64,000 nt of DNA from Bradyrhizobium sp. BTAi1 (GCF_000015165.1 NC_009485.1:3615501-3679500), one strand, 5' to 3'; shown: positions 36,022-46,061, counted from the first letter of the stretch. Notes: a model not told the origin generated them from the sequence alone. Numbers and translations are program-made.

Positions 36022-37631
36022 GCAGCACGGGCACAGGCCGGGAACGGCTGTATCTGTTCGATACGACCCTGCGCGACGGCGCGCAGACCAACGGCGTCGA
36101 TTTCACGCTCGCCGACAAGCGCGTCATCGCGCGCATGCTCGACGAGCTCGGCATCGATTATGTCGAGGGCGGCTATCCCGGCGCCAATCCGCTCGACACC
36201 GAGTTCTTCGCCGAGAAGCCGAGGCTCGGCCAGGCCCGTTTCACCGCGTTTGGCATGACGCGGCGTGCCGGCCGCTCGGTGTCGAACGATCCCGGCGTGG
36301 CGGCCCTGCTTGAGGCCAAGGCGGATGCGATCTGCTTCGTCGCCAAATCGTCGGCCTATCAGGTGCGGGTCGCGCTCGAGACGACGAACGAGGAGAATCT
36401 GGCGTCGATCCGCGACAGCGTGACGGCGGCCAGGGCCGCCGGGCGCGAGGTCATGCTCGATTGCGAGCATTTCTTCGACGGCTACAAGGAGAATGCCGAG
36501 TTCGCTCTCGCCTGTGCCAGGACCGCCTATGAGGCCGGGGCGCGCTGGGTGGTGCTGTGCGACACCAATGGCGGCACCATGCCGCACGAGATCGAGACGA
36601 TCGTCGGTGTGGTCGCGAAGCACGTGCCCGGCGATCATCTCGGTATCCACGCCCATAATGACACTGAGCAGGCGGTGGCGAATTCACTTGCGGCGGTGCG
36701 GGCCGGGGTCCGCCAGATCCAGGGCACCTTGAACGGTCTCGGCGAGCGCTGCGGCAACGCCAATCTGTGCTCGCTGATCCCCACATTGAAGCTGAAGGGA
36801 GAATTTTCCAGCCGATTCGAGATCGGCGTCTCGGATCAGCAGCTCGGCTCGCTGGTGAAGGTGTCCCGCACGCTCGACGACATGCTCAACCGGGCGCCGA
36901 ACCGGCATGCGCCCTATGTCGGCGAGAGCGCCTTCGTCACCAAGACCGGCATCCACGCATCGGCCGTGCTCAAGGATCCTCAGACCTATGAGCACGTCGC
37001 GCCCGAGAGCGTCGGCAATCATCGTAAGGTGCTGGTCTCCGATCAGGCTGGCCGCTCCAACGTCATCGCCGCGCTGGAGCGCGGCGGCATCCCGTTCAGC
37101 AAGAACGATCCGAAGCTGACGCGCCTTGTCGAGGAGCTGAAGGAGCGCGAGGCCGCCGGCTACGCCTATGAATCCGCCAATGCCTCGTTCGAGCTCTTGG
37201 CCCGGCGCACCCTCGGCTCGGTGCCGGAGTTTTTCCGTGTCGAGCAGTTCGACGTCAATGTCGAGCAGCGCTACAACGCGGTCGGCGAGCGCATCACCGT
37301 GGCGCTCGCGGTCGTCAAGGTCGACGTTGCCGGTGAGCGGCTGATCTCGGCGGCCGAAGGCAACGGCCCCGTCAACGCGCTCGACGTCGCGTTGCGCAAG
37401 GACCTCGGCAAGTATCAGGGCTATATCGACGGCCTCAAGCTGATCGACTACCGCGTGCGTATCCTCAACGGCGGCACCGAGGCGGTCACGCGCGTGCTGA
37501 TCGAGAGCGAGGACGAAACAGGCGAGCGCTGGACCACGGTCGGTGTTTCGCCCAACATCATCGCCGCCTCGTTCCAGGCGCTGATGGATTCGGTATTCTA
37601 CAAGCTCGTGAAGTCTGGCGCGGCGGGGTGA
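36018..37631 (+). CDS. cimA: Citramalate synthase
   Basis: Alpha-isopropylmalate synthase family enzyme condensing pyruvate and acetyl-CoA to (R)-citramalate on the isoleucine route, 537 aa. ATG at 36018 overlaps the GNAT stop. The TIM barrel opens with LFDTTLRDGAQTNGVDF; metal ligands are in HAHNDTEQAVANS and the NGLGERCGNANL block. A C-terminal LeuA dimer domain (VNALDVALRKDLGKY, INGLKLIDYRVRI-like) suggests feedback by isoleucine. The length and the GVDF/EGGYPGANP signs favour CimA over LeuA or homocitrate synthase. Confidence 0.93.
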   Translation: MSSTGTGRERLYLFDTTLRDGAQTNGVDFTLADKRVIARMLDELGIDYVEGGYPGANPLDTEFFAEKPRLGQARFTAFGMTRRAGRSVSNDPGVAALLEAKADAICFVAKSSAYQVRVALETTNEENLASIRDSVTAARAAGREVMLDCEHFFDGYKENAEFALACARTAYEAGARWVVLCDTNGGTMPHEIETIVGVVAKHVPGDHLGIHAHNDTEQAVANSLAAVRAGVRQIQGTLNGLGERCGNANLCSLIPTLKLKGEFSSRFEIGVSDQQLGSLVKVSRTLDDMLNRAPNRHAPYVGESAFVTKTGIHASAVLKDPQTYEHVAPESVGNHRKVLVSDQAGRSNVIAALERGGIPFSKNDPKLTRLVEELKEREAAGYAYESANASFELLARRTLGSVPEFFRVEQFDVNVEQRYNAVGERITVALAVVKVDVAGERLISAAEGNGPVNALDVALRKDLGKYQGYIDGLKLIDYRVRILNGGTEAVTRVLIESEDETGERWTTVGVSPNIIAASFQALMDSVFYKLVKSGAAG

Positions 37632-37641
37632 AATAGGTGGC

Positions 37642-37732
37642 CGTCATTGCGAGCGCAGCGGCACAGCGAAGCAGTGCAGGAGCGATCGCGCGACTCTGGA
37701 CTGCTCCGTCGCTGTGCTCCTCGCATTGACGC
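37642..37732. repeat. Dispersed palindromic repeat (CGTCATTGCGAG family)
   Basis: Begins CGTCATTGCGAG and ends CTCGCATTGACG, with inner partly complementary segments (gaagcagt and actgcTcc-like). A second copy of the same family is at 55273-55354. It lies between cimA and a VOC gene. I recall this motif as abundant in Bradyrhizobium-type genomes. Confidence 0.65.
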
Positions 37733-37753
37733 GGAGGGGCCAGGAGCAAACGC

Positions 37754-38131
37754 ATGATCGACCACATTTCCGTCGGTGTCAGCGATCTCGCTCGCAGCAC
37801 GCGCTTCTATGAGCAGGCGTTGGCGCCACTTGGCTTGGCGCGTCTGATCGAACGGCCGACGACCATCGGCTTTGGCAAGGCCTATCCGGAGTTCTGGATC
37901 AATCTGCGCCCTGGGATGGCCCGCGTGCCGGCTGACACCGGCTCGCATCTCTGCTTCCGCGCCAAGAGCACGGCGGAGGTCGATGGCTTTCACGCCGCGG
38001 CGCTGCAGGCCGGCGGGGTCTCGGATGGTCCGCCCGGGCTGCGGCCGCATGACCGCGTACGCTATTACGCGGCCTTCGTGCTCGATCCCGACGGCAACCG
38101 GATCGAAGCGGTGACATTTCCGACGGAGTAG
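37754..38131 (+). CDS. VOC (glyoxalase/bleomycin-resistance) family protein
   Basis: 125 residues with the beta-alpha-beta-beta-beta VOC fold: IDHISVGVSDLARSTRFYEQ at the start, and LDPDGNRIEAVTF at the end. The first metal-ligand His is in IDHISV and the last Glu in RIEAV, both in the normal places. Substrate not predictable; related to small-molecule dioxygenase, glyoxalase or antibiotic-binding proteins. Preceded by a palindromic repeat; no operon. Confidence 0.88.
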   Translation: MIDHISVGVSDLARSTRFYEQALAPLGLARLIERPTTIGFGKAYPEFWINLRPGMARVPADTGSHLCFRAKSTAEVDGFHAAALQAGGVSDGPPGLRPHDRVRYYAAFVLDPDGNRIEAVTFPTE

Positions 38132-38136
38132 GGATG

Positions 38137-38739
38137 TCAGAGCCGCTTGGCGATCTCCGGCGCCATTTCCGTCTCTTCCTTGGCGACGCGGGCGGCCGCT
38201 TCGCGCAAGCGGGGGAGGATGTCCTCGACGCGTTCGGCCTTGAGCAGCTCGATCTGGAAGCCGGGGCGGATGAACTCGGTCTCGCGCATGTGAGCGAGCA
38301 GCGCGAACAGCGGTTCCCAGAAGCCGTCGATATTGGCCATCAGCACCGGCTTCGCATGGCGTCCCAGCTGCTTCCAGGTCAGCTGCTCCACCAGCTCCTC
38401 GAGCGTGCCGATCCCGCCCGGCAGGGCGACGAACGCGTCGGAGTGCTCGAACATCAGCCGCTTGCGTTCGTGCATGTCGGGCGTGATGATGAGATCCTTC
38501 AGCGGCATCATCACTTCCTTCTTCACTAGGAAGTCCGGAATGATGCCGGTCACCTCGCCACCATGATCCAGCACGGCCTTGGCGACGGCGCCCATCATGC
38601 CGACGGAGCCGCCACCATAGACGAGCCTGACGCCGCTCTCGGCAAACGCCTTGCCGAGCGCCTTGGCTGATTCGATAAAGCTGGGATTCGTCCCCGGGCC
38701 GGAGCCGCAATAGACGCAGACGGTGCGGATTTCAGTCAT
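38137..38739 (-). CDS. LOG-family cytokinin-type phosphoribohydrolase (TIGR00730)
   Basis: Rossmann-fold lysine-decarboxylase-like protein, 200 aa, from ATG at 38739. GGGSVGMMGAVA and PGGIGTLEELVEQLTW are the LOG signature motifs, with the conserved Arg and Glu in the correct places. The family cleaves nucleoside 5'-monophosphates such as isopentenyl-AMP to the free base, so cytokinin release is possible. That would be relevant in a plant-associated bacterium, but nucleotide recycling is equally likely. Convergent with the VOC gene six bases away. Confidence 0.9.
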   Translation of the reverse strand: MTEIRTVCVYCGSGPGTNPSFIESAKALGKAFAESGVRLVYGGGSVGMMGAVAKAVLDHGGEVTGIIPDFLVKKEVMMPLKDLIITPDMHERKRLMFEHSDAFVALPGGIGTLEELVEQLTWKQLGRHAKPVLMANIDGFWEPLFALLAHMRETEFIRPGFQIELLKAERVEDILPRLREAAARVAKEETEMAPEIAKRL

Positions 38740-38982
38740 TGGAGGGATGTGACACTGCAGTTGAAAGGCGTCAAGACGAAGGCGGATGGGCTGGATCTGC
38801 GGGCTTTTACGGAGAGTCCCGCACGATCCGGATAAATCTGTCGCAATCGAGGATGCAAATACTGCGCCGCGGCAACGGTTTTGGTCGCCACGCGCGTGCA
38901 TATGGCGCGGGGACACTCTATATGACGCAGGCTCGCCTCGGCATCACAACATGCCGCGCCCCCTGCTGTTCCAGATTGCTTG

Positions 38983-40956
38983 ATGCCACCTGATTCCGCC
39001 TCCGATCCTGCCGCCAACCAGCCGCAAGCGTCCCTCGAGCAGGGAACGCTGGCCGGCACCTTGCGGCGTCTCTGGCCCTTCATCTGGCCGAGCGATCGGG
39101 CCGATCTCAAAATGCGCGTGTTGTGGTCGGTCGTGCTGCTGCTCGCGGCCAAGGTCGCGACGCTTGTTCTGCCCTTCACCTTCAAATGGACCACCGACGC
39201 GCTGACCGGCGCCAACACTGCGCCAATTCAACCGGATAACTGGGCCTTCTGGCTGGTTGCCTCGCCCATCGTGATGACAGCGAGCTACGGCGCGATACGC
39301 GTGCTGATGGCGGTGTTGACGCAATGGCGCGACGGCATCTTCGCCCGCGTCGCCATGCATGCGGTGCGCAAGCTCGCGACCATCACTTTCGTCCACATGC
39401 ACGAATTGTCGCTGCGCTTTCATCTGGAGCGCAAGACCGGCGGTCTGACCCGCGTGCTCGAACGCGGCCGCAACGCTATCGAGACGATCGTGCGCATGGT
39501 GATCCTGCAGCTGATCCCGACGATCGTCGAGGTCTCACTGCTGACCGCGGTGCTGCTGTGGCAGTTCGACTGGCGTTACGTGCTGGTCACTCTGGCCATG
39601 GTGGCGGCCTATCTTTACTACACCTACATCGCGACCGAATGGCGCATCGAGATCCGGCGTCGCATGAACGACTCGGATACCGAGGCCAATACCAAAGCGA
39701 TCGACTCGCTTTTGAACTATGAGACGGTGAAGTATTTCGGCGCCGAGGCGCGCGAGGCCGAGCGCTACGACCGCTCGATGGAGCGCTATGAGCGCGCCAG
39801 CGTCAAAACCTATACTTCGCTCGCGGTGCTCAACGCAGGGCAGGCGGTGATCTTCACCATCGGGCTGACTGCGGCGATGCTGATGTGTGCCCAAGGCGTG
39901 CGTCAGGGCCATAACACGGTCGGCGACTTCGTCATGATCAACAGCATGATGATACAGCTGTACCAGCCGCTGAACTTTATGGGCATGGTGTACCGCGAGA
40001 TCAAGCAGGCGATCATCGACATCGAGAAGATGTTCGGCGTGCTCACGCGCGATGCAGAGGTGAAGGATGCGCCGGGGGCGAAGCCGCTCGTGGTGACGAG
40101 CGGCCAGCTCCGCTTCGAGGATGTCCGCTTCGCCTATGAGCCGGACCGGCCGATCCTGCAGGGGCTCAGCTTCGAGGTGCCCGCCGGCAAGACGGTTGCG
40201 ATCGTGGGGCCGTCGGGCGCTGGCAAGTCGACCATCTCGCGGCTGCTGTTCCGGCTGTACGACGTGTCCAGCGGCCGCATCCTGATCGATGGGCAGGACA
40301 TTCGCGACGTCACCCAGGTGTCGCTGCGCGCCCAGATCGGCATGGTGCCGCAGGATACCGTGCTGTTCAACGACACCATCCGCTACAATATCCGCTATGG
40401 GCGATGGGATGCCGATGATGCCGCGGTCGAGGAGGCCGCGCGGCTGGCCCAGATCGACGGCCTGATCCGGATGGCCCCCAAGGGCTACGAGACGCAGGTG
40501 GGTGAGCGCGGTCTGAAGCTCTCCGGCGGTGAAAAGCAGCGCGTCGCGATCGCCCGAACGATCCTCAAGGGTCCGCCGATCCTGGTCCTGGACGAGGCCA
40601 CCTCGGCACTGGATAGCCATACTGAGCACGAGATTCAGGAGGCGCTCGACCGGGTGTCGCGCAACCGGACCTCGGTGGTGATCGCGCACCGGCTCTCGAC
40701 GATTGTGGCTGCCGACGAGATCATTGTGCTGGACCGGGGTAGCATCGCGGAGCGGGGCACCCATGCCGAGTTGCTCGCAAAGGGCGGTCTCTATGCCAGC
40801 ATGTGGAACCGCCAGCGCGAGGCCGAGGCGGCGCGCGAGAAGCTGGCTCAGATCGGCGACGACGTTTCGGCTCCGAACCGCAATCCGCCCGGTCGAAGCG
40901 AGCCGGAGGTGACCAGACCCGATCTGGACGGTCCAGTGGCGACGGCTGCCGAATGA
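38983..40956 (+). CDS. ABC transporter, Atm1/HMT1-type exporter
   Basis: Fused membrane and ATPase half-transporter, 657 aa from the ATG at 38983 (a TTG lies one codon earlier). Membrane segments occur between residues about 35 and 320, then the ATPase with Walker A GPSGAGKST, signature LSGGEKQRVAIART, Walker B ILVLDEATSALD and the His switch IAHRLST. EAREAERYDRSMERYERA and other N-terminal-domain motifs match the Atm1/HMT1 branch, whose bacterial members export glutathione-complexed metals or oxidised glutathione. Inference: metal or glutathione-conjugate export. The tail is Pro/Arg-rich. Confidence 0.93.
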   Translation: MPPDSASDPAANQPQASLEQGTLAGTLRRLWPFIWPSDRADLKMRVLWSVVLLLAAKVATLVLPFTFKWTTDALTGANTAPIQPDNWAFWLVASPIVMTASYGAIRVLMAVLTQWRDGIFARVAMHAVRKLATITFVHMHELSLRFHLERKTGGLTRVLERGRNAIETIVRMVILQLIPTIVEVSLLTAVLLWQFDWRYVLVTLAMVAAYLYYTYIATEWRIEIRRRMNDSDTEANTKAIDSLLNYETVKYFGAEAREAERYDRSMERYERASVKTYTSLAVLNAGQAVIFTIGLTAAMLMCAQGVRQGHNTVGDFVMINSMMIQLYQPLNFMGMVYREIKQAIIDIEKMFGVLTRDAEVKDAPGAKPLVVTSGQLRFEDVRFAYEPDRPILQGLSFEVPAGKTVAIVGPSGAGKSTISRLLFRLYDVSSGRILIDGQDIRDVTQVSLRAQIGMVPQDTVLFNDTIRYNIRYGRWDADDAAVEEAARLAQIDGLIRMAPKGYETQVGERGLKLSGGEKQRVAIARTILKGPPILVLDEATSALDSHTEHEIQEALDRVSRNRTSVVIAHRLSTIVAADEIIVLDRGSIAERGTHAELLAKGGLYASMWNRQREAEAAREKLAQIGDDVSAPNRNPPGRSEPEVTRPDLDGPVATAAE

Positions 40957-41075
40957 GCCCGCGAACCGCCGCGATCCCCAGTTAAGGATTCATTTTGACC
41001 TTCGCCGCTCGGCGACCTAGTCAGGGCGGCGCTCAGCTCTGATCTCGGAGCGGCACCATCTCAACGAAGCAGGCC

Positions 41076-41774
41076 ATGTCGATCAGCAATTCCATTCGTG
41101 CTCAGATTCCCCCGATTCACCCCGAAGGCTATCCCTTCATCGGAGGATTTGCCCTCGTCAGCCTGATCCTGTTCTGGATCTTCACCCCACTTGGCTGGAT
41201 CGGAACGCTGCTCACCGTCTGGTGCGCGCTGTTCTTTCGCGATCCGATCCGCGTCACCCCGCAGCGGGAGGGGCTGGTGGTGGCACCGGCCGACGGGCGG
41301 ATCTCGATGATTACGCGGGCGCTGCCGCCGGCCGAGCTCGGCCTCGGGGACCGTCCACTGCTGCGCGTATCGATCTTCATGAGCGTCTTCAATGTTCACG
41401 TGAACCGCAGCCCGGTGGCCGGTCGGATCGAGAAGATCTCCTACCGCCCCGGCGCGTTCATCAATGCAGAGCTCGACAAAGCGAGCGAGGACAATGAGCG
41501 CAACTCGCTCGCAATCTCGACGCCCCACGGCAAGATCGGCGTGGTCCAGATCGCCGGTCTCGTGGCGCGCCGGATTGTGTCGTTCGTGCGCGAAGGCCAG
41601 ACGGTCGGTGCCGGCGAGCGCTTCGGCCTGATCCGGTTCGGATCGCGGCTCGACGTCTATCTGCCTGATGGCACGGAAGTTCTGGTTTCGGAGGGGCAGA
41701 CCGCCATTGCCGGCGAAACCATCCTGGCCGATTTCGATGTGGCCACGCCTGGACTGACGTTCCGGAGCCAGTGA
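41076..41774 (+). CDS. psd: Phosphatidylserine decarboxylase, small type
   Basis: Converts phosphatidylserine to phosphatidylethanolamine, 232 aa. Short-form enzyme: N-terminal membrane helix (GGFALVSLILFWIFTPLGWIG), PADGRISMI and the HVNRSPVAGRI core, and self-cleavage G189-S190 in IRFGSRLDV that makes the pyruvoyl group. It lacks the long N-terminal extension of the E. coli enzyme, as is usual in rhizobia. It precedes pssA by about 90 bases, so the two enzymes of phosphatidylethanolamine synthesis are expressed together. Confidence 0.95.
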   Translation: MSISNSIRAQIPPIHPEGYPFIGGFALVSLILFWIFTPLGWIGTLLTVWCALFFRDPIRVTPQREGLVVAPADGRISMITRALPPAELGLGDRPLLRVSIFMSVFNVHVNRSPVAGRIEKISYRPGAFINAELDKASEDNERNSLAISTPHGKIGVVQIAGLVARRIVSFVREGQTVGAGERFGLIRFGSRLDVYLPDGTEVLVSEGQTAIAGETILADFDVATPGLTFRSQ

Positions 41775-41861
41775 ACCGCGGCCAATCCAGTATGACTCAT
41801 TAAGGGAACCTTGGGTCGCGCTCCGGCACAAGGTTCAGACCAGCCACTCTGCGGTGTGATC

Positions 41862-42752
41862 ATGAGCTTCGATCCGAACTCTCCCGAACTGCGCCGTCGC
41901 CGTTTCCGTCCGATTCCGGTGCGGCTGCTCGTGCCGAACATGATCACCCTGCTGGCGATCTGCGCCGGCCTGACCGCGATCCGGCTGTCGACCGAAGGCC
42001 GGATGGAGCTCGCTGTCGGCGCCATCGTCTTTGCGGCCTTCCTGGACGGCATCGACGGCCGCATCGCCCGGATGATCAAGGGGCAGTCGAAATTTGGCGC
42101 GGAGCTCGACAGCCTCGCCGATTTCGTCAATTTCGGCGTGGCGCCCGGCCTGATCCTTTATTTCTGGCAGCTTCATGAGCTGCGCGACGGCGGCTGGATT
42201 GCCGCCATGATGTACGCGATCAGCGGCGGACTGCGGCTGGCGCGCTTCAATGCCAGCATCGACGATCCCAACAAGCCGCCGTTCGCGGCGAATTTCTTCA
42301 CCGGTGTCCCGGCCCCCCTGGGAGCGATCACCGTGCTGTTGCCTGTCTATCTGGCCTTCCTCGATGTGCCGAAGCCGCCGGCGCTGGTGACCGCGGCCTA
42401 CACGCTGCTGATCGCTTTCCTCATGGTGTCGCGGCTTCCGGTGTTCTCGGGCAAGACCGCAAGAATGCGCGTCGCGCCTGAGCTCGTGCTGCCAGTATTT
42501 GCGGCGGTGGTGTTCTTCGTCGCGCTGCTCGTGGTCTATCCCTGGCACATCCTCTCGGCCGGCTCGATCCTCTATATGCTGAGCCTGCCGTTCGGCTGGC
42601 GGCTGTACCGTCAGCAGGCGGCGCGCCATGCGGCCGCGCTCGGCGCCGCGGCCACGGCGTCGCAAGGGTCGGCGCCGTCCGCCGCTTCATTCTCCCAGCC
42701 GAGCGTGCCTGCGCCCGAGCAGGAGCAGCGGCCGCCTGAACGTCTGCACTGA
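41862..42752 (+). CDS. pssA: CDP-diacylglycerol-serine O-phosphatidyltransferase
   Basis: Integral membrane enzyme joining CDP-diacylglycerol and serine, 296 aa from ATG at 41862. The CDP-alcohol phosphotransferase signature is complete: FLDGIDGRIARMIKGQSKFG followed by ELDSLAD with both metal-binding Asp. About eight membrane segments follow. The tail after residue 250 is Ala/Pro/Gln-rich and likely unstructured. Pairs with psd upstream. A short in-frame extension before the start is dispensable. Confidence 0.95.
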   Translation: MSFDPNSPELRRRRFRPIPVRLLVPNMITLLAICAGLTAIRLSTEGRMELAVGAIVFAAFLDGIDGRIARMIKGQSKFGAELDSLADFVNFGVAPGLILYFWQLHELRDGGWIAAMMYAISGGLRLARFNASIDDPNKPPFAANFFTGVPAPLGAITVLLPVYLAFLDVPKPPALVTAAYTLLIAFLMVSRLPVFSGKTARMRVAPELVLPVFAAVVFFVALLVVYPWHILSAGSILYMLSLPFGWRLYRQQAARHAAALGAAATASQGSAPSAASFSQPSVPAPEQEQRPPERLH

Positions 42753-42863
42753 GCGCAAGGCCCCAGGTCCGGGCCGGAGCTTTGCCGGCCTGGGCCGCCT
42801 CGTCTATACCGGATGGCCAAGGACGCTCGTGAATGCCGTCCGCATCATCCGGAGACAACGCCT

Positions 42864-43583
42864 GTGACAAGTCCCGCCGCCGCGCCGCTCGCTCCCTCCA
42901 TCCTCGAGGCGCTCGCGCGCTACGACACGCCGACCATCTGCAATGCGATGGAGATCGTGGCGCCGGAGCGCCGCCTGATCGGCTACACCACCAAACCGCT
43001 GGTCTGTCCGTTTCCCGATCTGCCTCCCATGGTCGGATATGCGCGCACGGTGACCATCCGCTCGGTGGTGAAGTCCGCACTCCCGGCCGAGGAGCAGGCG
43101 AGGCGGCGCATTGCCTATTACGAGTATGTCGGCACCGGTCACGGTCCGCGGATTGCCGTGATCCAGGACATCGACGGGCCGGATATCGGCTATGGCGCCT
43201 TCTGGGGTGAGGTGCAGAGCAACGTCCATAAGGCGCTTGGCTGTCTCGGCGTGATCACCGATGGCTCCATTCGCGACATCCCGCAATGGGCGCCCGGCTT
43301 TCAGGCGCTGGCGGGGTCGATCGGGCCGTCGCACGCCTGGGTGCATGCCGAGAGCTTCGGCGGCGAAGTTCGCGTCGCCGGCATGACGGTGCACTCCGAT
43401 GATCTGATCCATGCCGATCGCCATGGCGCCATCGTGATCCCCCACGACATCGCCGCCAGCCTGCCCGATGCGGCCGAGCTCTGCGCCCGCCGCGAAACCC
43501 CGATCCTGGAGATCGCACGGTCGGCTGATTTCTCGCTCGACAAGCTCAAAGAGGCGCTGAAGCGATCCGCCGAGATCCACTGA
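42864..43583 (+). CDS. RraA-like / HMG aldolase family protein
   Basis: 239 aa from GTG at 42864, which follows a GGAGA ribosome site. The RraA-like fold is shown by YDTPTICNAMEIV, GYARTVTIRS, GCLGVITDGSIRDIP and ADRHGAIVIP, where the conserved GS-RD motif and the Asp that binds Mg lie. Related enzymes are 4-hydroxy-4-methyl-2-oxoglutarate aldolases or dimethylmenaquinone methyltransferase-type proteins. RraA RNase E inhibition is less likely because the family residues GxxRD are of the enzyme type. Substrate open. Confidence 0.85.
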   Translation: MTSPAAAPLAPSILEALARYDTPTICNAMEIVAPERRLIGYTTKPLVCPFPDLPPMVGYARTVTIRSVVKSALPAEEQARRRIAYYEYVGTGHGPRIAVIQDIDGPDIGYGAFWGEVQSNVHKALGCLGVITDGSIRDIPQWAPGFQALAGSIGPSHAWVHAESFGGEVRVAGMTVHSDDLIHADRHGAIVIPHDIAASLPDAAELCARRETPILEIARSADFSLDKLKEALKRSAEIH

Positions 43584-43606
43584 GCGCGGCTTGCGCCATC
43601 GTTCCA

Positions 43607-43640
43607 GAGCGAGCCGCCTCGTTCGAGGGGCGGCTCGCTC
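43607..43640 (+). terminator. Strong hairpin after the RraA-like gene
   Basis: Perfect 12-bp stem GAGCGAGCCGCC (43607-43618) and GGCGGCTCGCTC (43629-43640) with a 10-base loop, 23 bases after the stop. There is no T-run, so termination is probable but may use Rho or be an RNA-stabilising stem. Confidence 0.6.
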
Positions 43641-43871
43641 GGTCCGTGCATCCGCCAGGCCGGACGGGGCCATCGGCGGGCCTCTCCGGATGACTACGGG
43701 GATGAGTGCCGCGCCCCTGAAATCGCACCAATTCAGGTGAGGGATTACCTCGAACCACGAGCGGCATGGCGAGAATTAACGCGCCGTCGCGCGTTGGGAA
43801 GATTTTATCCATCAAGCTTTACCTGATGGCGAGCCTGCATCGCTATTGCATGTCTTCGAGGACGAGAAGAC

Positions 43872-46061
43872 ATGCTCAGGGTGTTATCCAAATCCATGCC
43901 GCTGTTCGGCCGGCTCGACCGGGCTGTCGATGCACTGGTCCGGCTGATCGGGCATTTCGGCAGCGCCGTGATCGGCCTGTCGGCGATTGCGCTGGTGTGG
44001 GTCGGAATTGTCTACACGATCACCGAGGAGCGCGCCCGCACCGAGCAGTCGGCGTTGAAGAACGGCGCCAACCTCGCCCGGGCTTTCGAAGAGCAGATCA
44101 TCCGCTCGATCCGCGCGGCGGATCAGACGCTGCTCTATGTCCGCGACTCCTATGCCAAGGATCCGCAGAATTTCGACATGTCGCTGTGGGCCAGGAACAG
44201 CCAGTTCCTGTCCGACTTCTCGTTCCAGGTCGTCGTGATCGGCAAGGACGGCATCATGCTGTCCAGCAATATCGATCCGAAAATGCGCGGCCTCGACCTG
44301 CACGACCGCGAGCATTTCCGTGTCCACGCCGACGGCACGGCCGATTTTCTCTTCATCAGCAAGCCGATCTTCGGCCGCGTCTCGAACAAATGGTCGATCC
44401 AGCTGACACGCCGCATCATCCTGCAGGACGGCTCCTTCGGCGGTGTCGTGGTGGTCTCGCTCGATCCTGAATATCTCTCCAGCTTCTACAACTCGGTGGA
44501 CATTGGCAAGAATGGCAATGTGACCCTGGTCGGCACCGACGGCATTGTTCGCGCGCGTGCTTCGGCTGGTCCGAGTGCCGTCGGCTCCTCGTTGGCCGGC
44601 AGCCCCATCATGGCGAACATCGAGCAAAAGACCAGTGGATCCTACATCACTAAGAGCCAGATCGACGGCATCTCTCGGATCTATTCGTTCCGGCGTGTCA
44701 AGGATCAGCCACTGGTGGTCGTTGTCGGGCAGGCGACCGACGAGGTCTTCAGCGCCATCAGGGTCGACCGCGGCCTGATGGTCGGCACGCTGCTGACGGT
44801 CATCATCGGCATCATCACCATCCTGATCGCGCGCTACCAGGCCGGCCTCGCCGCCTCACGCGACGCGGCCGAGGCCGGGACGCGGGCGCGATCCGAATTT
44901 CTGGCCATGATGAGCCACGAGATCCGGACCCCCATGAACGGCGTCATCGGGCTTGCCGACCTGCTGCTGTCGGCCGATCTCGCGCCGGAGCAGCGCAAGA
45001 TCGCGACCACATTGCGGGAATCTGCCGACTATCTGCTGCAGCTGCTCAACGACGTGCTCGATTTCTCGAAGCTCGATGCCGATCGCCTGGAAATCGAGCA
45101 TATCGAGTTCGACCTGCACCGGTCGGTGACCGCGACGGCCGAACTGCTGGTCTCGCGCGCCAAGGAGAAGGGCCTGCAACTGACGACATCGATCGCGCCG
45201 GACGTGCCGAATTACGTGGTGGGCGATCCCGCGCGGCTTCGCCAGGTGCTGTTCAATCTCGTCGGCAATGCGCTCAAATTCACCGAGGCGGGCAGCGTCA
45301 ATATCGATGTGCGGGCCGAGAATCTGGCAGGACCGAACCTGACCCTGGTGTTCTCGGTCGCCGATACCGGCGTCGGCATTCCCGCCGAGGCTGTCGGCCG
45401 TCTGTTCAGACAGTTCTCGCAGGTCGACAACTCCATCTCTCGCCGCTTTGGCGGCACCGGTCTCGGCCTTGCGATCTGCAAACGGCTCGTCACCTGCATG
45501 GGCGGCGACATCAAGGTGCAGAGCAAGATCGGCGAAGGCAGCACCTTCACTTTCTCCATCGAGGTCCAGCCGCAACCGCAGCCGGATGTCGAGCAGCTCA
45601 GCGTGCCCGAAGCGCCGATCGTGCCGGTCGGCGAGAGCGTTTCCGAGGAGCGGCCGGCTAATTTCGAGCCGCTCAAGGTTCTTGTCGCCGAGGACAATCT
45701 CACCAATCAGTTCGTGATCAAGAAGCTCCTCGACAAACTTGGTCACGGCTATGACATCGTCGATAACGGGACCCAGGCCATCGCTGCCGTGCAGAAGCAT
45801 GCCTACGATCTCGTGCTCATGGACATGATGATGCCCGAGATGGACGGGCTGACGGCGACCCGGATGATCCGATCGCTGCCGCCGCCCGCGCGGGACATCT
45901 ACATCATCGCTCTGACGGCCAACGCCACCAGCCAGGATCATCTGGCGTGCACGGATGCCGGCATGAACGACTTCGTGACCAAGCCGGTCACACGCGATCG
46001 ACTGAATGCTGCTCTGCTTCGGGCGACAGCTGCCAAACACAAGGAAAGGCTTGTGGCATGA
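43872..46061 (+). CDS. Hybrid sensor histidine kinase / receiver protein
   Basis: 729-residue membrane hybrid kinase. Membrane helices at about residues 28-50 and 303-321 enclose a periplasmic dCache-like sensor with the block SDFSFQVVVIGKDG. H349 lies in MSHEIRTPMNGVI; the HATPase domain has NALKFTE and the G-boxes. A receiver follows, with phospho-acceptor D651 in VLMDMMMPEMDG. There is no PAS domain and no DNA-binding domain, so output goes through another partner. The Hpt gene overlapping its stop by four bases is the obvious phosphotransfer partner. Confidence 0.93.
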   Translation: MLRVLSKSMPLFGRLDRAVDALVRLIGHFGSAVIGLSAIALVWVGIVYTITEERARTEQSALKNGANLARAFEEQIIRSIRAADQTLLYVRDSYAKDPQNFDMSLWARNSQFLSDFSFQVVVIGKDGIMLSSNIDPKMRGLDLHDREHFRVHADGTADFLFISKPIFGRVSNKWSIQLTRRIILQDGSFGGVVVVSLDPEYLSSFYNSVDIGKNGNVTLVGTDGIVRARASAGPSAVGSSLAGSPIMANIEQKTSGSYITKSQIDGISRIYSFRRVKDQPLVVVVGQATDEVFSAIRVDRGLMVGTLLTVIIGIITILIARYQAGLAASRDAAEAGTRARSEFLAMMSHEIRTPMNGVIGLADLLLSADLAPEQRKIATTLRESADYLLQLLNDVLDFSKLDADRLEIEHIEFDLHRSVTATAELLVSRAKEKGLQLTTSIAPDVPNYVVGDPARLRQVLFNLVGNALKFTEAGSVNIDVRAENLAGPNLTLVFSVADTGVGIPAEAVGRLFRQFSQVDNSISRRFGGTGLGLAICKRLVTCMGGDIKVQSKIGEGSTFTFSIEVQPQPQPDVEQLSVPEAPIVPVGESVSEERPANFEPLKVLVAEDNLTNQFVIKKLLDKLGHGYDIVDNGTQAIAAVQKHAYDLVLMDMMMPEMDGLTATRMIRSLPPPARDIYIIALTANATSQDHLACTDAGMNDFVTKPVTRDRLNAALLRATAAKHKERLVA